Part shown: in pieces, positions 49,394 to 62,069 of the stretch | Position numbering within the stretch: the first letter of the stretch is position 1 | Layout of the letters: each line of letters starts with the position of its first letter | From: Viola odorata | Lineage: Eukaryota; Streptophyta; Magnoliopsida; Malpighiales; Violaceae | Assembly: GCA_963691705.1 (NCBI GenBank) | Contig: OY829541.1 | Location: 68,295,189-68,359,188 of the forward strand | Direction: 5' to 3' | DNA length: 64,000 bases | Made by a program: the position numbers and the translations under genes | The notes under the pieces: generated by a model | Told to the model about the DNA's origin: nothing | Database searches by the model: none | Seen by the model: only the letters and a program-made list of their open reading frames with translations

Positions 49394-51555
49394 GTACTTT
49401 CTTTAACCAAAGTTTTTTTATTAAAATTTTAAATTTGAAGTGTCAAAATATCACAAGACTATTAGACTATGATTAATTTTATTTGCACTAATTCGGGTAA
49501 CAAAAAACTAAAATAAACCCAATAAATAATTAATCATTTTATATAATAATTGAATCAGTCACTTCTTACTTTATGATTAAAGGTGCCAACCAATCAAAGT
49601 TTTGAATGCAAATATGTGTCTAGTGATTAGTGCGGTGGATTAAGCTTTTTCTTCTTCTTCGTCCTCTTTAAAGAATTTTGTAATCAAGATTTCACTGTCA
49701 TCGTCGCGTGGGCTTCGCATTTGTGTGGCACAGGTGTCGTGGTTTTGAGACCATCTTACCCTAAAGGACAAACCATGATCAGCTTTAAAGCCAACAGATT
49801 AGGGAAAAAGGCAGTGTAATCAAACCCCTTAATTATTATTAAAATAATACCCGCTTTTCTTATTTTTTATCGGTATATAATTAATTAATTAAATATTGAT
49901 TTGAGGCAGCTTAGCACTAAATCCTTCACGGGGATAAACAAACCTTAAAAAAGTACTCCAAATTCACCTAAACTGGTTGCCTTTTTGGGGATACTCATAC
50001 GAGCCATGTGGTGCTCCAAAATTGGGGCATAAGGAAGGACAAGTGTCAAGCTTTTGATGGCCTTTATCTTCTTCTTTAATTCTAACAACTTGGCACGTTG
50101 TGCTATCTTTAAGTTTTTTCCTTTCCAATCCCTTGGAGTATTATATTTATTCTCCTTAATAGTTTACTAATTTCTAAACTTATAAAACAGTTGGGAAAAT
50201 GAATCTCTTATTATAGCATCACGATATATCATAATTTAGAAAATATATTAAAATAATGTGATATATGATGCAGTTTATATAGGAATTTATTCCAATTTTT
50301 TCGTATATATTCTGTTATTCTTTCAAGTAAAAAATTAATCTTATCGGATATTTTCAAGAAGTATGAAATCCTAGAAAAATACTAGCCAACTTAAATGAGA
50401 TATAATAGCCAGGGAATGGTGCATCAATATTGTTTTTCAACTGAAAGATCGAGAAAAGATTGGGTTATTTCAGTAAATACATTCAACAAACTTGATTTTC
50501 TAGAAAACACGGTGTATCGAATCACCAAAGGAGACGATTCTCCTATTTAGTGTCATATTAAAAAGACTGTGCATGTGCTAATTATATTTTCTTGCATTTA
50601 ATGAAAAGTTAAGATAATTAAGATAAATGAATTTATTCATTCCGGCAAGAATATGCGTACCAATGGCGTGGGAATGGCGGCGCATGCCCGCAGGTGTAGA
50701 GATTTGCAGTTTTGCCAACTGTCCAATCCAAATTTCTTCCCAATCATATCATATGCTCAGATACCATATTACACCTATGTGAAACTTGCCTAATAAAAAC
50801 AGGATAAGATTGTGACATACACAATTTAGCAAATCATTGCAAATCTATTTATTCATTTTATTTAAATAAACTAACTTGTCCATCAAATAGTTTATGATGT
50901 AAATTGTTGCGTGTTGATTACGGTATGCATGGAGAACTCAACATTTGCACGACTACTACTACAAGATGAGAAAAACAAAATAGCAAACATTCTACAAATT
51001 CCAACCTAGTAGTCCTTTCTTTCTTTTAAAGAAAACAAAATCCAAAAGTATTCCCGTTCTTAATTTTATTTCAAACTAATCTCTTTGAAATTGGGTAGAA
51101 ATTTAAGTAAAAATTCATTCAATTTTAATTTTTTTCCATTGTGGTACGTAATCAATCTGTAGTAAATTTGTGGACTTTTGCACCATTTATTATAATCTTT
51201 GGTTCAAATATGAGAAATAGAACTACCTACGCAAAGAGTTATCTCCTTTCCTTTCTAGACGAAATAATGCTCAAATATGATTAGGTAAACTTACTTCGGA
51301 AATGCGCTAATTTACAACTTCATTAGTGAAATCAGAAAAAGCCCATGGGGTTGTTTTGAGCAGAAAATACTGCAAACCTATTATAGCCGAAAACAAATGC
51401 AGGCCCTATTGATACAAATTAACAAAGCCCAATCCAATTATATAAGCAATCCAAATCCAAAAGATAGCAGCACCCCGTCCCACTCAGACCAGGAGATGAA
51501 AATTCGAGAAAATCACTAACAGAGGAAAAAAACACCGTCTTCCATCCATCCATCC

Positions 51556-53057
51556 ATGGCTACCTCATTCTCTCTCACCAACTTCTTATCTTTCCTCTTC
51601 CCCTCAAACCCACCTCCCAAAACCAGTCTTCCACCTGTCAATCTCTCCATTTCCTCTTCCCAACCTCACTCTCTCCAGCAAAAATCTAATAAAGATGCAA
51701 ACTTTATCGCTCCTTTGGTGGCGCAAGAGGGTAATGGTGGCGGGCTGTCCACTGATTTGTCATCTGTGATATGCCCATCACTCGCATATTCAAATACCCT
51801 CTTCTTTAGATCAGCTTACAATGTTCAGGTTATAGTGGATGAGAATGAGCCAGAAGAGAGATTATTGGGTAGGTTCAGGAGAGAAGTGATGAGAGCTGGT
51901 GTTATTCAAGAGTGTAAAAGAAGGAGGTTTCATGAGAACAAGCAAGATGAGAAGAAACGCAAAACTCGTGAAGCTGCTAAGCGTAATAAAAGAAGGTATA
52001 TGTGCTCAATTTCCTTCCTTTCTTTTAGGGTGTGTTTGTTTGTTGGGTTGCTTGAGAAAATTTGAATGAGATAGAAGAGAAAGTTGTGTTTGTTGAAGAA
52101 TTTAGTTAATTTAAGTGAATTATGCGTGTACAAAATTTTGATTTTTTGATTTTTTTTGTGTGTTAGTGAACTAATTTTTTAAGGAAATATTTACAATTCA
52201 TGGACATGGGTTTCTCCAATTTTTATGTGTATGGTGCTAATAAGCTAGGAAGGTGTTTTGAGTGTTTTTATCCTGCCATGTAGTTGTGTTATTGGGGTCT
52301 TAGCTGAATTTGGATAACTAGTGTTTGGTGTTTAATTTGTAGGGATGTACTTGTTCTGGTTTATGTGCTGGTAAAATCAAGTAAAAGATAAAAGGCAAAA
52401 GTTTGAATGTTTTGTCTGATGTTTTTGTTGGTGAAGCAGAGCTGTAGATAGAAGTTCTTGTTCTTGAGCTGCAATATATGTTCCCCAGCATTTCAACATT
52501 CTAACTTTGGGGTTCATAGTGGTTTGTATGTTCTTGGTTCATAACTAGATAGAGTGGACAGGCTCGAGGTTCCTTTTTGTCAAACTTATGATGAATGGGA
52601 ATTTAGGTTCTTACTGTAATTTGTGTGTGGGGATACTATTTTCTGTATAATTGAGTACACTGATTAGGGTAATTCAGTATCCCATTAGCCTCTATTAGTT
52701 TCCTATCTCCCATGGTATAAGACCACGAATAATTTTCAAGGGCAGTAGTTCTTACATATCATGAACCGGATGATGGGTTTGTTTTTATTTCTCAAGCCTC
52801 TATTTGTTGTAATGCAATTTCCTGCGGATTGTCTAGTCCATTGCCAGCGGTCGTTTAGAAGCCAAACCCTAATGAACAATTAAGAATCTAGTTGAATGTT
52901 TGATGGACAAATAATTCTGTTGTACTAATGGTATTCACTGCTATATATGACCAGGCGTTCAGCACCAAGAGGTCCATTCCAAAACAAGACAGAAGTACCT
53001 GCAGCAAAGAAGGAAGAAGAAGATGACGATAACTGGGATATGCCTGAAGGACTGTAA
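51556..53057 (+). CDS. GHS1: Plastid 30S ribosomal protein S21 (bS21c, GHS1), 2 exons
   Basis: Exons 51556-51995 and 52955-53057 encode 180 residues. The first 60 are Ser/Pro/Thr-rich with few acids, a chloroplast transit peptide. The core reads YNVQVIVDENEPEERLLGRF, RREVMRAGVIQECKRRRFHE and then NKQDEKKRKTREAAKRNKRR, the bS21 signature. A plant-specific acidic tail, KKEEEDDDNWDMPEGL, ends the protein. It is part of the small subunit platform of the plastid ribosome. In Arabidopsis loss of this gene (At3g27160) gives glucose hypersensitivity. The start ATG follows a CATC repeat. Intron length is 959 bp. Position next to CLC-b and the kelch gene fits the conserved block. Confidence 0.92.
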
Positions 53058-53611
53058 AACTTTTGACCATGAATTTCGCAGGCTCATTAAGTTTGCTCTC
53101 CGTAAATCTTGTTCTATGTCACTTGATGCATTTCCATCTTGTTTGCTTTTGTATCTAACACAACGATATTTCATTCTCGAATCTACTTGAAGGCACTTAA
53201 TTTGATGTGTTATGTATCATTTCTAATAAATCTACTTGAAGGCACTTAATTTGATGTGTTATGTATCATTTCTAATAGTATATGATCATCTACTTCCAGA
53301 ATAGGTGAAATATGTTGGACCAAAAACAGGTTAGTTTTGGGATAGTGACATTTTCGGTACTTGTTCTATGAATCGGGTCGAAAGTAGAAACTGAGGCAAT
53401 GATATTATGTGAATGATCCTCAACTACAAAACATAGGAAATAGTAAAATTATGCAGATCAACTCCTGCCTTTAGATGGATTCCCTATTGAACTGTAGAAG
53501 TTTCTTGTTACAGCAAGTTGGTTAAGGAATTAAAACTTGAGCATTCTAGCTACTGGCGTGAAGTACTAGCAGGGACTCCGGTTCTAGTCTGACCGAACAA
53601 ACCAAGCTATC
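53058..53611. other. Shared 3' region of S21 and the glycosyltransferase-like gene
   Basis: Convergent gene ends with 554 bp between stops. It contains the 49-bp tandem duplication and nothing else recognised. Confidence 0.6.
53181..53278. repeat. Tandem duplication, 49-bp unit, two copies
   Basis: ATCTACTTGAAGGCACTTAA and the following TTTGATGTGTTATGTATCAT occur twice without change, in the S21 3' UTR region. Confidence 0.9.
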
Positions 53612-54854
53612 CTATCTTGTCAAACATTTCTTTGGAGCTGTCCCTAGGAAGGAATCCAAACTGTTCCCATCTGCCACAAATCCTTTATACTTTCTGAAAT
53701 CATCAAGAACAAGCTTTAGGTAATGAACCTTGCTCTCCAAATCTTCACAGCAATTTGCATGAACGGTATATATCTTGCTTATATCTCTACTTGGCTGACA
53801 AAACCCATCATAGTACTCCCTCTCTATAAACACTGAGCGAACTCCAAGCTTCGTCAGAAGTTCAACGTCCTTTGTCATTTCACAAATGGAGAAATTGCTC
53901 AGATTGGTATATAGAACCCTAACCAATTTCCAGAATTTGAAGAGCTCAACTGTTATATCATTACATTTGAAGTGAACAATCCCACCATCAACACTCCCAC
54001 AGGCAAGAGTTACTTCCTTGAGAGGATTGAAGAGTGGGAATGGATTCCTTAACCACATCACATCTGCATCCTGCAACAAGAACAACACTTTTACCATACG
54101 TATCATAAACTCTCTGGGTTAGAACTAATCATGTTCATACTGCTGGATGGAACCAACATCTCTTACTTAAAAGGTGATGAAAAATTAAAAGAAATGAAGA
54201 ATCCAAGCAGAAACTGAGAAAAGGAGTCTGACCGTATAAACCACACTGTAACCAAGGTGAAGTATTTCTTGTAAAACTTCAATTATCCACTTGCTAATTG
54301 TAGGATAATTTAGGGACTGAAATGACTTTCCTTGAACATATTTGAATCCTTTGGTTTTTAGGAGATAGCAATGTGGATGAATGGATTTGCAATACCCAAA
54401 CGCTTGGCTATCTAGAACAGCAATAACCAAATGATTCAAGAGAGGTTTGGTTCCATTTCCAATGTTAAAACTTTCTAGGAAAAGATCAAGAACTGAACGA
54501 GGTCTCGCCCACGATTTATCAAGAATGGTCAAGATCACTGTTCTTGATTCTGTTGTTGCTGCTCTTACCACTTCCACCAACTTTCTGTCTTCTGTATTCT
54601 AGTAACCCAACAAAAATGAACAAAAAAAAGAACCCAGCTTAAAATTACAATTTAATAACAAGATAAACAAAGATGAGAGAACGATTGAACGAATCTAATC
54701 TTACAGATTGATTCTGGAGCATTACTGTTCTTGTTTGGTGGATTTGAGAGATTGGATTGAAATAAATAACTGAGAGGAAGCATAACATCAACATGGAAAC
54801 AATAAAAGCCATAGAAATTGGAGATTTAGTTACTCTTACTATTGTATTCATCAT
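53612..54854 (-). CDS. Nucleotide-diphospho-sugar transferase family protein (At4g15970/At1g28695-like), 3 exons
   Basis: Minus-strand exons 54705-54854, 54233-54598 and 53612-54070 encode 324 residues. Residues about 12-34 (ISMAFIVSMLMLCFLSVIYF) form a signal anchor, so it should be a type II Golgi membrane protein. The lumenal domain has a DADVMWLRNP motif (the DxD metal/nucleotide-sugar site, at the start of exon 3), preceded by LQEILHLGYSVVYT, as in the PF03407-type transferase fold. The substrate is unknown; relatives add arabinose or galactose residues to wall polymers. The more upstream TTG frame is ignored; the start is the first ATG at 54854. An Arabidopsis equivalent in the At3g27 block is not known to me. 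Confidence 0.82.
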
Positions 54855-55196
54855 CTCTATCAAGAATTGGAATTAGGAATTTAGGACTCGTCTAGTAAAG
54901 TAGTGTAGGTTTTAAAATCAGGTGGAGGTTGTAAAAATAGAAGATGATGAAAGAAAAAACCTTTTCCAGTAGAGAATCCATGGAAATCATTTTCTACATG
55001 TACAAATGGAATGCCATTTGCTGTTCTTTTGAATAATGGCAACTTTCTAACTACGGGTGATTCTCTCATTTTGTAGAAAAAAACATTAAGATAAATTAAT
55101 AAAATAAAAATCTCAGTATAGTGGAATATGTTATTTATTATTATTTTAAACTACACTGTGTAAGTAAGGTTGAAAAATATCTCATTTCAAACTACT
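54855..55196. other. Promoter side of the glycosyltransferase-like gene
   Basis: Upstream DNA of the transferase gene up to the hAT element. No other feature is visible. Confidence 0.5.
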
Positions 55197-56188
55197 AGGG
55201 GTGTAAACGGTTCCATTCGGTCCGGTTTTGGGCTTGGGATCGGATTGAACCGTTAATTATCGGTTCTGATTTGTCTAGAACTGGATAGAACCGTTAATTA
55301 TCGGTTCTGTCCGGCCTAGAACCGGACTGAACCGACAGTTCGGTTCGGTTCCGGTTATTTTTTTTAAATTAATTAAAAAATACATATAAAAATTTCAATA
55401 AAAACAAACAATTGAACTCAAAGCTACAATCCAAAAAACATCCATAATTAAATTAAATTAAGTAGCCGTATCCCAATTGAACTCAAAGAAACAATCTAAA
55501 AAAACATCCATAATTAAATTAAGGAGCTGCATCAAAACAGAGGGATGAGGGAGCGACGCGATTTCGGAGAAGAGAAGGAGTGACGCGGCGGCAAACGGCG
55601 AGGGAGCGGCGCGACTGCGAGAGAGAGGAGCGAACGGCGGCGAACAAGGAACAAGGAACAGCGAAGGGATGAAGGATGAGGGATGAGGGAATCAAGGGAT
55701 GAGGTTTTGCGTTTTGCGTTTTGGTACTAATTAATTGGTAAAGGAACAGCGAAGGGAGGTGGAGGCTGGAGCGGCGCTTTGGAGAAGAGAAGGAGTGAAA
55801 ACTGAAAAAGAATGAAATGAAAGGAATTAGGTTTAGGTTTTGCGTTTTGGTACTAATTGGTAAAAACCATCCAAATAAAAGTTAACAGAAAATTTGAGTG
55901 GGAGGGGATTCGAACCCCCTCCCTTTAGCTTAGAAAAAATATTTTTAACCATTGAAGCAAAGGAAATATTACATAGTTATTGCGTATATATATATATACC
56001 GGTTCTTCCGGTTCTACGGTTCAGTTTACGGTTTTTAGTAGGAGTAGAACCAAACAGAACCGGAAATTTCCAGTTCTGCTTCGAGAAGAACCGGACTGAA
56101 CCGAAACTTTACAGTTCGATCCGGATCGGTACAAAATGCTCCGGTTCCGGTTCGGTTTCCGGTTCAATCCGGTTTTCTTTCACCCCTA
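55197..56188. mobile_element. Non-autonomous hAT element, 992 bp, with perfect 8-bp target duplication
   Basis: It starts TAGGGGTGTAAACGGTTCC and ends TTTCTTTCACCCCTA, short inverted termini of hAT type. CAAACTAC is duplicated exactly at 55189-55196 and 56189-56196. Subterminal DNA is packed with CGGTTC/GAACCG motifs on both sides. The middle is GA- and GC-rich, with a repeated GTTTTGCGTTTTGGTACTAA and a short hairpin around GGGGATTCGAACCCCC. No transposase. Its right end is 62 bp from the FIGL1 start codon. Confidence 0.92.
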
Positions 56189-56250
56189 CAAACTACGATA
56201 TTATAGTTAATTAAAAAGCTCTCCCCGCACAAAACCACACCAGTTTCTGG

Positions 56251-59200
56251 ATGCGAAAACAAATGGCGGGAAAGGAAGAAGCACAGCAATCCTCCTCTTC
56301 TTCAATCCCCAGGAAAACCGAATATTCTCTCGAATCTCCGGTATGTTGGCGGAAAGAGGTGGACGAGAACTTGAAGCGCCTCCACTCACTTCAGTTCGGC
56401 GCCGATTTAGCTATGGAGAAGAGCGACTTCTCGGCGGCTCATATCCTCTCTCTCCGCCTCCTTGGTTTCCTCGACTCGCACTCACTCACTGACCTTGACG
56501 AAGCCCTCACTCGCCCAATCCGGCTCGATGCCGTCTCCAAACTCGACTCGGCGCGCAAGTCTCTCATTGCTGATTTGGATCGGTAATTACTCGCAATATC
56601 GCTCTTCGTTTCTTCATTTGAATGATTGTTAGATTTTCAGTTTCAAATCTTCACGATTAAAGCTTCACTTAGTATCAAATGAGTGATGTGTGGTTTTTTA
56701 TAAGTTTCATGAATATGCATTAGGCTGTATGTTTGGGCATTTTCGTAATTAATGCTTGATGTAGGCTACTTTATGTTTTAATTTTATGGAATTTTAGTTG
56801 ATGTTATCAACAAGCGATATGAGGGAGACCACGAGTATATGTAGTTGTTATTGAATAGTTTGGGAATTTTGTGATGGTTTTGATCTGTTTCGTGTATGTT
56901 TTAGGCGAGCATTTGAGCTGGCAGAGAGAGCACCTGGCCAGGTTTTTAGTGGGAAAGGAGATATTGATGTCGAAAAGGTTAAGCAGTCAAAGTACTTCCG
57001 TGCTCTTCTTCAACAACATGATATTAAGCCTATAAATGAATCGGTATGGAGTGCAAATTAATAAATGTCATCTGAAAATACTGTTTCATTGGTGTTATTT
57101 GTTTCTATGTTTTAAATTTGATGGTTTTTGAATATATATAACTTGTGTGATCTATGCATTTCATCTGCTACTCTACAATAAGGTGTAACAATGAATCTAT
57201 CATGTAATGGACAAGTGTGAGTTTGACTTTGTTGGCAGGGAGATAGACTGGATAGGCCAGACAAGTTAGGACAGAAGGCATCAAAACAGATGACTCAGGC
57301 GAAGTTGACATCGTTGTATGGGAAAAACATCACAAAGCCATATAATGGATCAAGCAAGAGTTCTTTGAACTTGAAAAATAATGGCCCTGAGAACTGCATG
57401 ATAGTAGAAAAGCCTCAATTGTATGCTGAACGCTCCAAAGGTTATGGTCTCTCAAACAATTTAGAAGTTCAAGAAGAAGAAAGAGGAGGTAGTGGAAGTT
57501 ATCTAGGGTCCAAACGTACACACATGGAAATTAGTAGCCCTAAGAATGGCTGTGTAAAGTCACCATCAAGTAATGAAGACAACACAGAGGCTACTGGCAA
57601 TGGATTTGTAACTGCAAGAGCAAAACTGGTATCAACACACTTCTTTATAATACTCTATTTCCTACTTTCTCTGTCCTAATACCTGAACAGTTAGATGAAA
57701 TATCTACAAATGGAACTATATAAAAATTTCCCTGCAGGGCCATGAAATCGTGATACTTAGGAGCATTCACCATATCAGTATAGATTTATGCTGTTTTATG
57801 TGTCATGTTTGGTCAATATAGCTTCATTGTTTTGGTTTGGAGCTTATTATTTTCTTTTGTCTTTCAACCATTTATACTTAGTCCAAATGTAACCACATTG
57901 CTGGTGTTGCATCATAGGAAATGGATGCAAGGCAAAAACGAGGATTTGCAGGATCACCGAGTGCAAGTGTCTCCCCACAAAGTGATAGCACAAACAGGGG
58001 CTATGGAGCAAGATCACATAGTTTTTCACGCCGTGGCTTTCGTGGTAATTTTGTTCCTCCTATAAAATCTAATGGTAGCAATACTGGAAATACGACATCA
58101 CGAGCTGCTGGAAAGAATGATGATGCATTAGAGGACTCAACAAGAAAATGGTGAGTTCTTATTTTCATGGCATCAGAATCGAAGCTTAAAATTTCCCACC
58201 AGCACTTCATGATAATCTGCATCATATTATTTGAGTAAATGATCCTTGAGAGATGGTTCAGCCATCTGAATCTGTTCTCTAATAGAATAAGAAATAAACT
58301 AGAGATTTACATTCCAGTGGATTTCTTAATGAGCCTAGTGTGCAAGCCATGTTTGAGTCTCAGTATGTTTTCTCAAACAACATCACATTCGATACAATTT
58401 CCTCTTACTTGGCAGCAACTCTGTTGTGCAATACCTTACAGAAATTAGAGTAACATTTCTCTTCCGAGTTTGGATAGAAGCAATTTTTAACATTTGATCA
58501 TGCTTGATTGTATAACCCCTGTCACATAGAATGAGGCATGTGGCTTTGTTATTTTCTTTTTTCTAATACGTTCTCTGTTTATTTTCAGTTTAGAAATGTT
58601 ATGTGGTCCTGACGGTGAGCTTCCGGAAAAACTGAGGAATTTGGAACCTCGTCTAATTGAGCATGTTAGTAATGAGATTATGGATCGGGATCCTAATGTC
58701 CGGTGGGATGATATTGGTACGTTGATTAATTTGAACTCCTTATCACTTTAAAAACTCTTCTTCTTTCTCCTTTCTTCCTTCCCTTGTTGAAGGTGTATTC
58801 AAATGTCTATTTAGGTTCTATATGCATTATAATCTAATTTCCTCTGCTTCCCTGACAACTTTGTAGCTGGCTTGGAGCATGCTAAAAAATGTGTGACTGA
58901 GATGGTAATATGGCCTTTATTGCGTCCTGATATATTTCAAGGTTGTCGCTCTCCTGGAAGAGGACTTCTTCTCTTTGGTCCACCGGTATGTGCTGTATTC
59001 ACATTAATCATGGGAGATTTTTTGCTTCTTATTAATTTGTTTCATACTGTTGTTTGTAGGGAACAGGGAAAACGATGATTGGGAAAGCTATAGCTGGAGA
59101 GGCAAAAGCAACCTTTTTCTATATATCAGCCAGTTCATTAACCAGCAAGTGGGTATGTGTAAATTTCACATTCATCAGTTATTCACTTTCTGAAATTCCT

Positions 59201-61385
59201 ATTTCTGGAATCATTGTTCATTATTAGCTGCTACTGAAATCTTTGGGAGAGAGCAGAAGCTATAATGTTCCAGTTATGTTCCATCACCGCCTACAACTTT
59301 TTCCCTGAATATTCTGCAAAATGAACTGTTTTTCCTTTGCTTAGTTAAATAACCAATTATGGAGAAGGGTAGAGAAAGATCATGGAACTTCTAGATAAAG
59401 AAATCACTGTTCAGATTGAAGTACAGCGCGTAGTCACTGAACTAATATTCAAATTTTATGAAGTGTGAATATAGATTAATATGCTCAACTTTCAAAGTAG
59501 CTGCTAATTATTCATTTATTGGATTGGTCTCTGTTCATCTCATTGCCAAAGGCATTACCAATGTTTACACTCCTTTCCAGTCTCCTCCACCCTATCTCCA
59601 CTCCACTTAACTTTTAGATGAAGCAGCAATCTTGTCTATGAAAATTGGACAAAAGAAGCTAAAAGAGAGTAGTATAGAATCTATAGATCACTCTACTATC
59701 ACACATCTTATTCTCTCAATGTCATAGCTGCTGATAACTGCTTTTTCTTATTTAACTTCTCATCATAGATTGGTGAGGGTGAAAAGCTAGTGAGGGCTCT
59801 ATTTGGCGTTGCCAGTTGTCGTCAGCCTGCTGTAATATTTGTTGATGAAATAGATTCACTTCTTTCCCAGGTAAAGAACTTTCTGACTTGCCTGCAAGTG
59901 CGCACATACTTTATCAACTAACCCCTTGAGTTCTTTTATTTTATACGTCTGGTATGCTTGTTTATAAAATGCACCACTAAGCATTCTATATGGTTGCAGC
60001 GTAAGTCAGAAGGCGAACATGAATCAAGTAGACGACTTAAAACACAGTTCCTAATTGAAATGGAAGGCTTTGACAGTGGAAGTGAACAAATTCTACTCAT
60101 TGGTAATCGCTGAACACAGTTTAGGCATATAGAAACCCAACTTATTCCAATTTTTCGTTTACTTGGACAATACTGATCTTTGAGTTTCTTCCAATTTTTC
60201 ATTTACTTGGACAATACTGATCTTTGAGTTTCTTTACTCTAGCATTATCTAGGATAACATGGAAATGATAACTCTCTTCCTTCCTCGTCCCTTTTTTCCA
60301 CTTCCACTTCCACATGCCAGTAATATGACAACACATTTGATGTGATATAAAATTGTAGGGGATGCAAAGGACAATTCATACACAAATTAGAAAAGAGAGG
60401 TCTCTTGCTAGTAAGGATATTTCCAGTAGTAAATAGAGAACATGTAGAGCGAGTTGCTTCATGTACCACAGAATGCTCATAAGTACTGCTGTTGCAACTT
60501 GTACCCACAACTTCCGTCTTATTTTAATTCTAAATAAAGCAATGACCGTCCCATCTTCTATTCCCTGGGCAAGTTGAGCTGCACGGGCTATGCTCTTACC
60601 CTTTGTTTCCAATATATAATTTTCTACATTTGCTAAATGGTAGTGCTATTAAACCCATTATTCTGATTACATTTTGATTTGATAAGTGGATGCTTTATCC
60701 AGGAGCAACAAATCGACCACAAGAACTTGATGAAGCAGCACGTAGGCGACTTACAAAAAGATTATATATCCCCTTACCTTCATCTGGTATAATCCGCAAT
60801 TCTGATTTCTTTTTCAAATTCTTTAATTAGCATGTATAATGTTTAGCCTTCTGGTAATGTAAATGCAGAAGCACGGGCCTGGATTGTACGTAACCTCTTA
60901 GGGAAGGATGGACTATTCAAGCTTTCTAATGAGGATATCGACACCATATGCAACCTGACCGAAGGTATCAAGTGCATACAAAGAGAGCAAAAAGTTTAAG
61001 CTTCTCCACGACATTGATTGTTTATTTGAAGTGATTGTCTCAATTTTGTTGTGTTGGGTCTTCCATTTCTAGGATATTCTGGATCAGACATGAAAAACTT
61101 GGTGAAGGACGCCTCCATGGGTCCACTGAGAGAAGCTCTCACACAAGGAATAGAACTTATAAAACTGAAGAAAGAAGATATGCGGCCAGTTACTCTTCAG
61201 GTAATGATGGTCTTATTTGTCTGAAAAACCAAGTTTGCAATTTTTCAACCGTTTACATGACATCGCCTCTTCTTTTCGCATAGGACTTTGACATTGCATT
61301 GCAAGAAGTGAGACCATCTGTTTCCTTGAATGAACTTGGCACGTACGAAGAGTGGAACAAACAATTCGGAAGCTTATCACTTTAA
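56251..61385 (+). CDS. FIGL1: FIGL1 (fidgetin-like 1 AAA ATPase, anti-crossover factor), 13 exons
   Basis: Exons 56251-56582, 56905-57043, 57239-57628, 57918-58150, 58589-58716, 58867-58985, 59060-59152, 59769-59870, 60000-60102, 60703-60786, 60869-60964, 61073-61200 and 61284-61385 encode 682 residues. The N-terminus (about 1-110, helical) is where FIGL1 meets its partner FLIP, and the disordered Ser/Arg-rich middle (about 240-390) carries the RAD51/DMC1-interacting part. The AAA domain has Walker A GPPGTGKT (445-452), Walker [10 protein letters not shown] (504-505 DE), [15 protein letters not shown] and the terminal QFGSLSL. FIGL1 remodels RAD51/DMC1 filaments and limits meiotic crossovers. 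Position equals At3g27120. A second ATG (MAGKEE) lies four codons in. The hAT element ends just upstream. A 44-bp tandem duplication lies in intron 9. Confidence 0.94.
60145..60232. repeat. Tandem duplication in FIGL1 intron 9, 44-bp unit
   Basis: TTCCAATTTTTCGTTTACTT and the following GGACAATACTGATCTTTGAG occur twice with one G/A change. Confidence 0.9.
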
Positions 61386-62069
61386 GCATCACTTCGATTG
61401 GTAGACAAGAAGAGTACAAAAGAAAAGCAAAGAAACAGAAAGGAAACTGCTCAGCAGAATATGGTAGCATAAAATATCCACTTTTTACTTTCAATATTCG
61501 GCTAGAGTACATGTTTGCTGATTCATATGACATATAAGGTGTCCTACACAGACTTTTCAATACACTAATGGCACACCAAAAAGGATTGCACTAATGGTAC
61601 CTTTTTCTTTTTTCTCCTCCTGAAACAATGATTAGGGTACTAAATTCGTAGGTTTGCTAGGTGTCATTTAGTTTAATAGGTGGTAGTTATTACGATAAGC
61701 GCAGCTTAACTATTTGGCGTGCGTATTTTCCCCTAGTAAAGCATTCACTCCATGTGGAGTAATCTTTAAATCGCGCATGCTTAGTCTGACCAGATTATAA
61801 ATATTTCAGTCTTGCTTGTCATCAATAGTTCTAGAAAGGGACAATTTGGGGCACATCTGATATTTGTGTGTGTTGATGTTGATGTTTGATGCTTATAATA
61901 TTTGGTGTTGATCAGCATATGCACATATTATCTGTACATGATTTATGTATATTATAACAATTAAAGGTTACAGGTTACAGGTTACAATGAGGGGAAATGG
62001 TGCCCCTATTAATAAAAACATGAATACTTCACCTTCCAAGAAACATAGAAATGGGCCATTGACTTGCTA
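61386..62069. other. Shared 3' region of convergent FIGL1 and CYP94
   Basis: About 680 bp of 3' UTR and spacer. No other feature recognised. Confidence 0.55.

Larger units (their letters stand above)
47174..51555. other. Intergenic, 4.4 kb, between divergent kelch F-box and S21 genes
   Basis: Contains the kelch gene leader and promoter, a small Stowaway (48545-48647), an (ATT)n microsatellite (about 49368-49393), AT-rich spacer and the S21 promoter. The frame 47885-48229 is near the kelch leader and has no recognisable protein. Confidence 0.5.

Noticed and set aside
55900..55930. GGATTCGAACCCC motif as a tRNA gene
   Set aside because: Only a B-box-like hairpin is present inside the hAT element; no acceptor stem, D arm or anticodon arm could be built.
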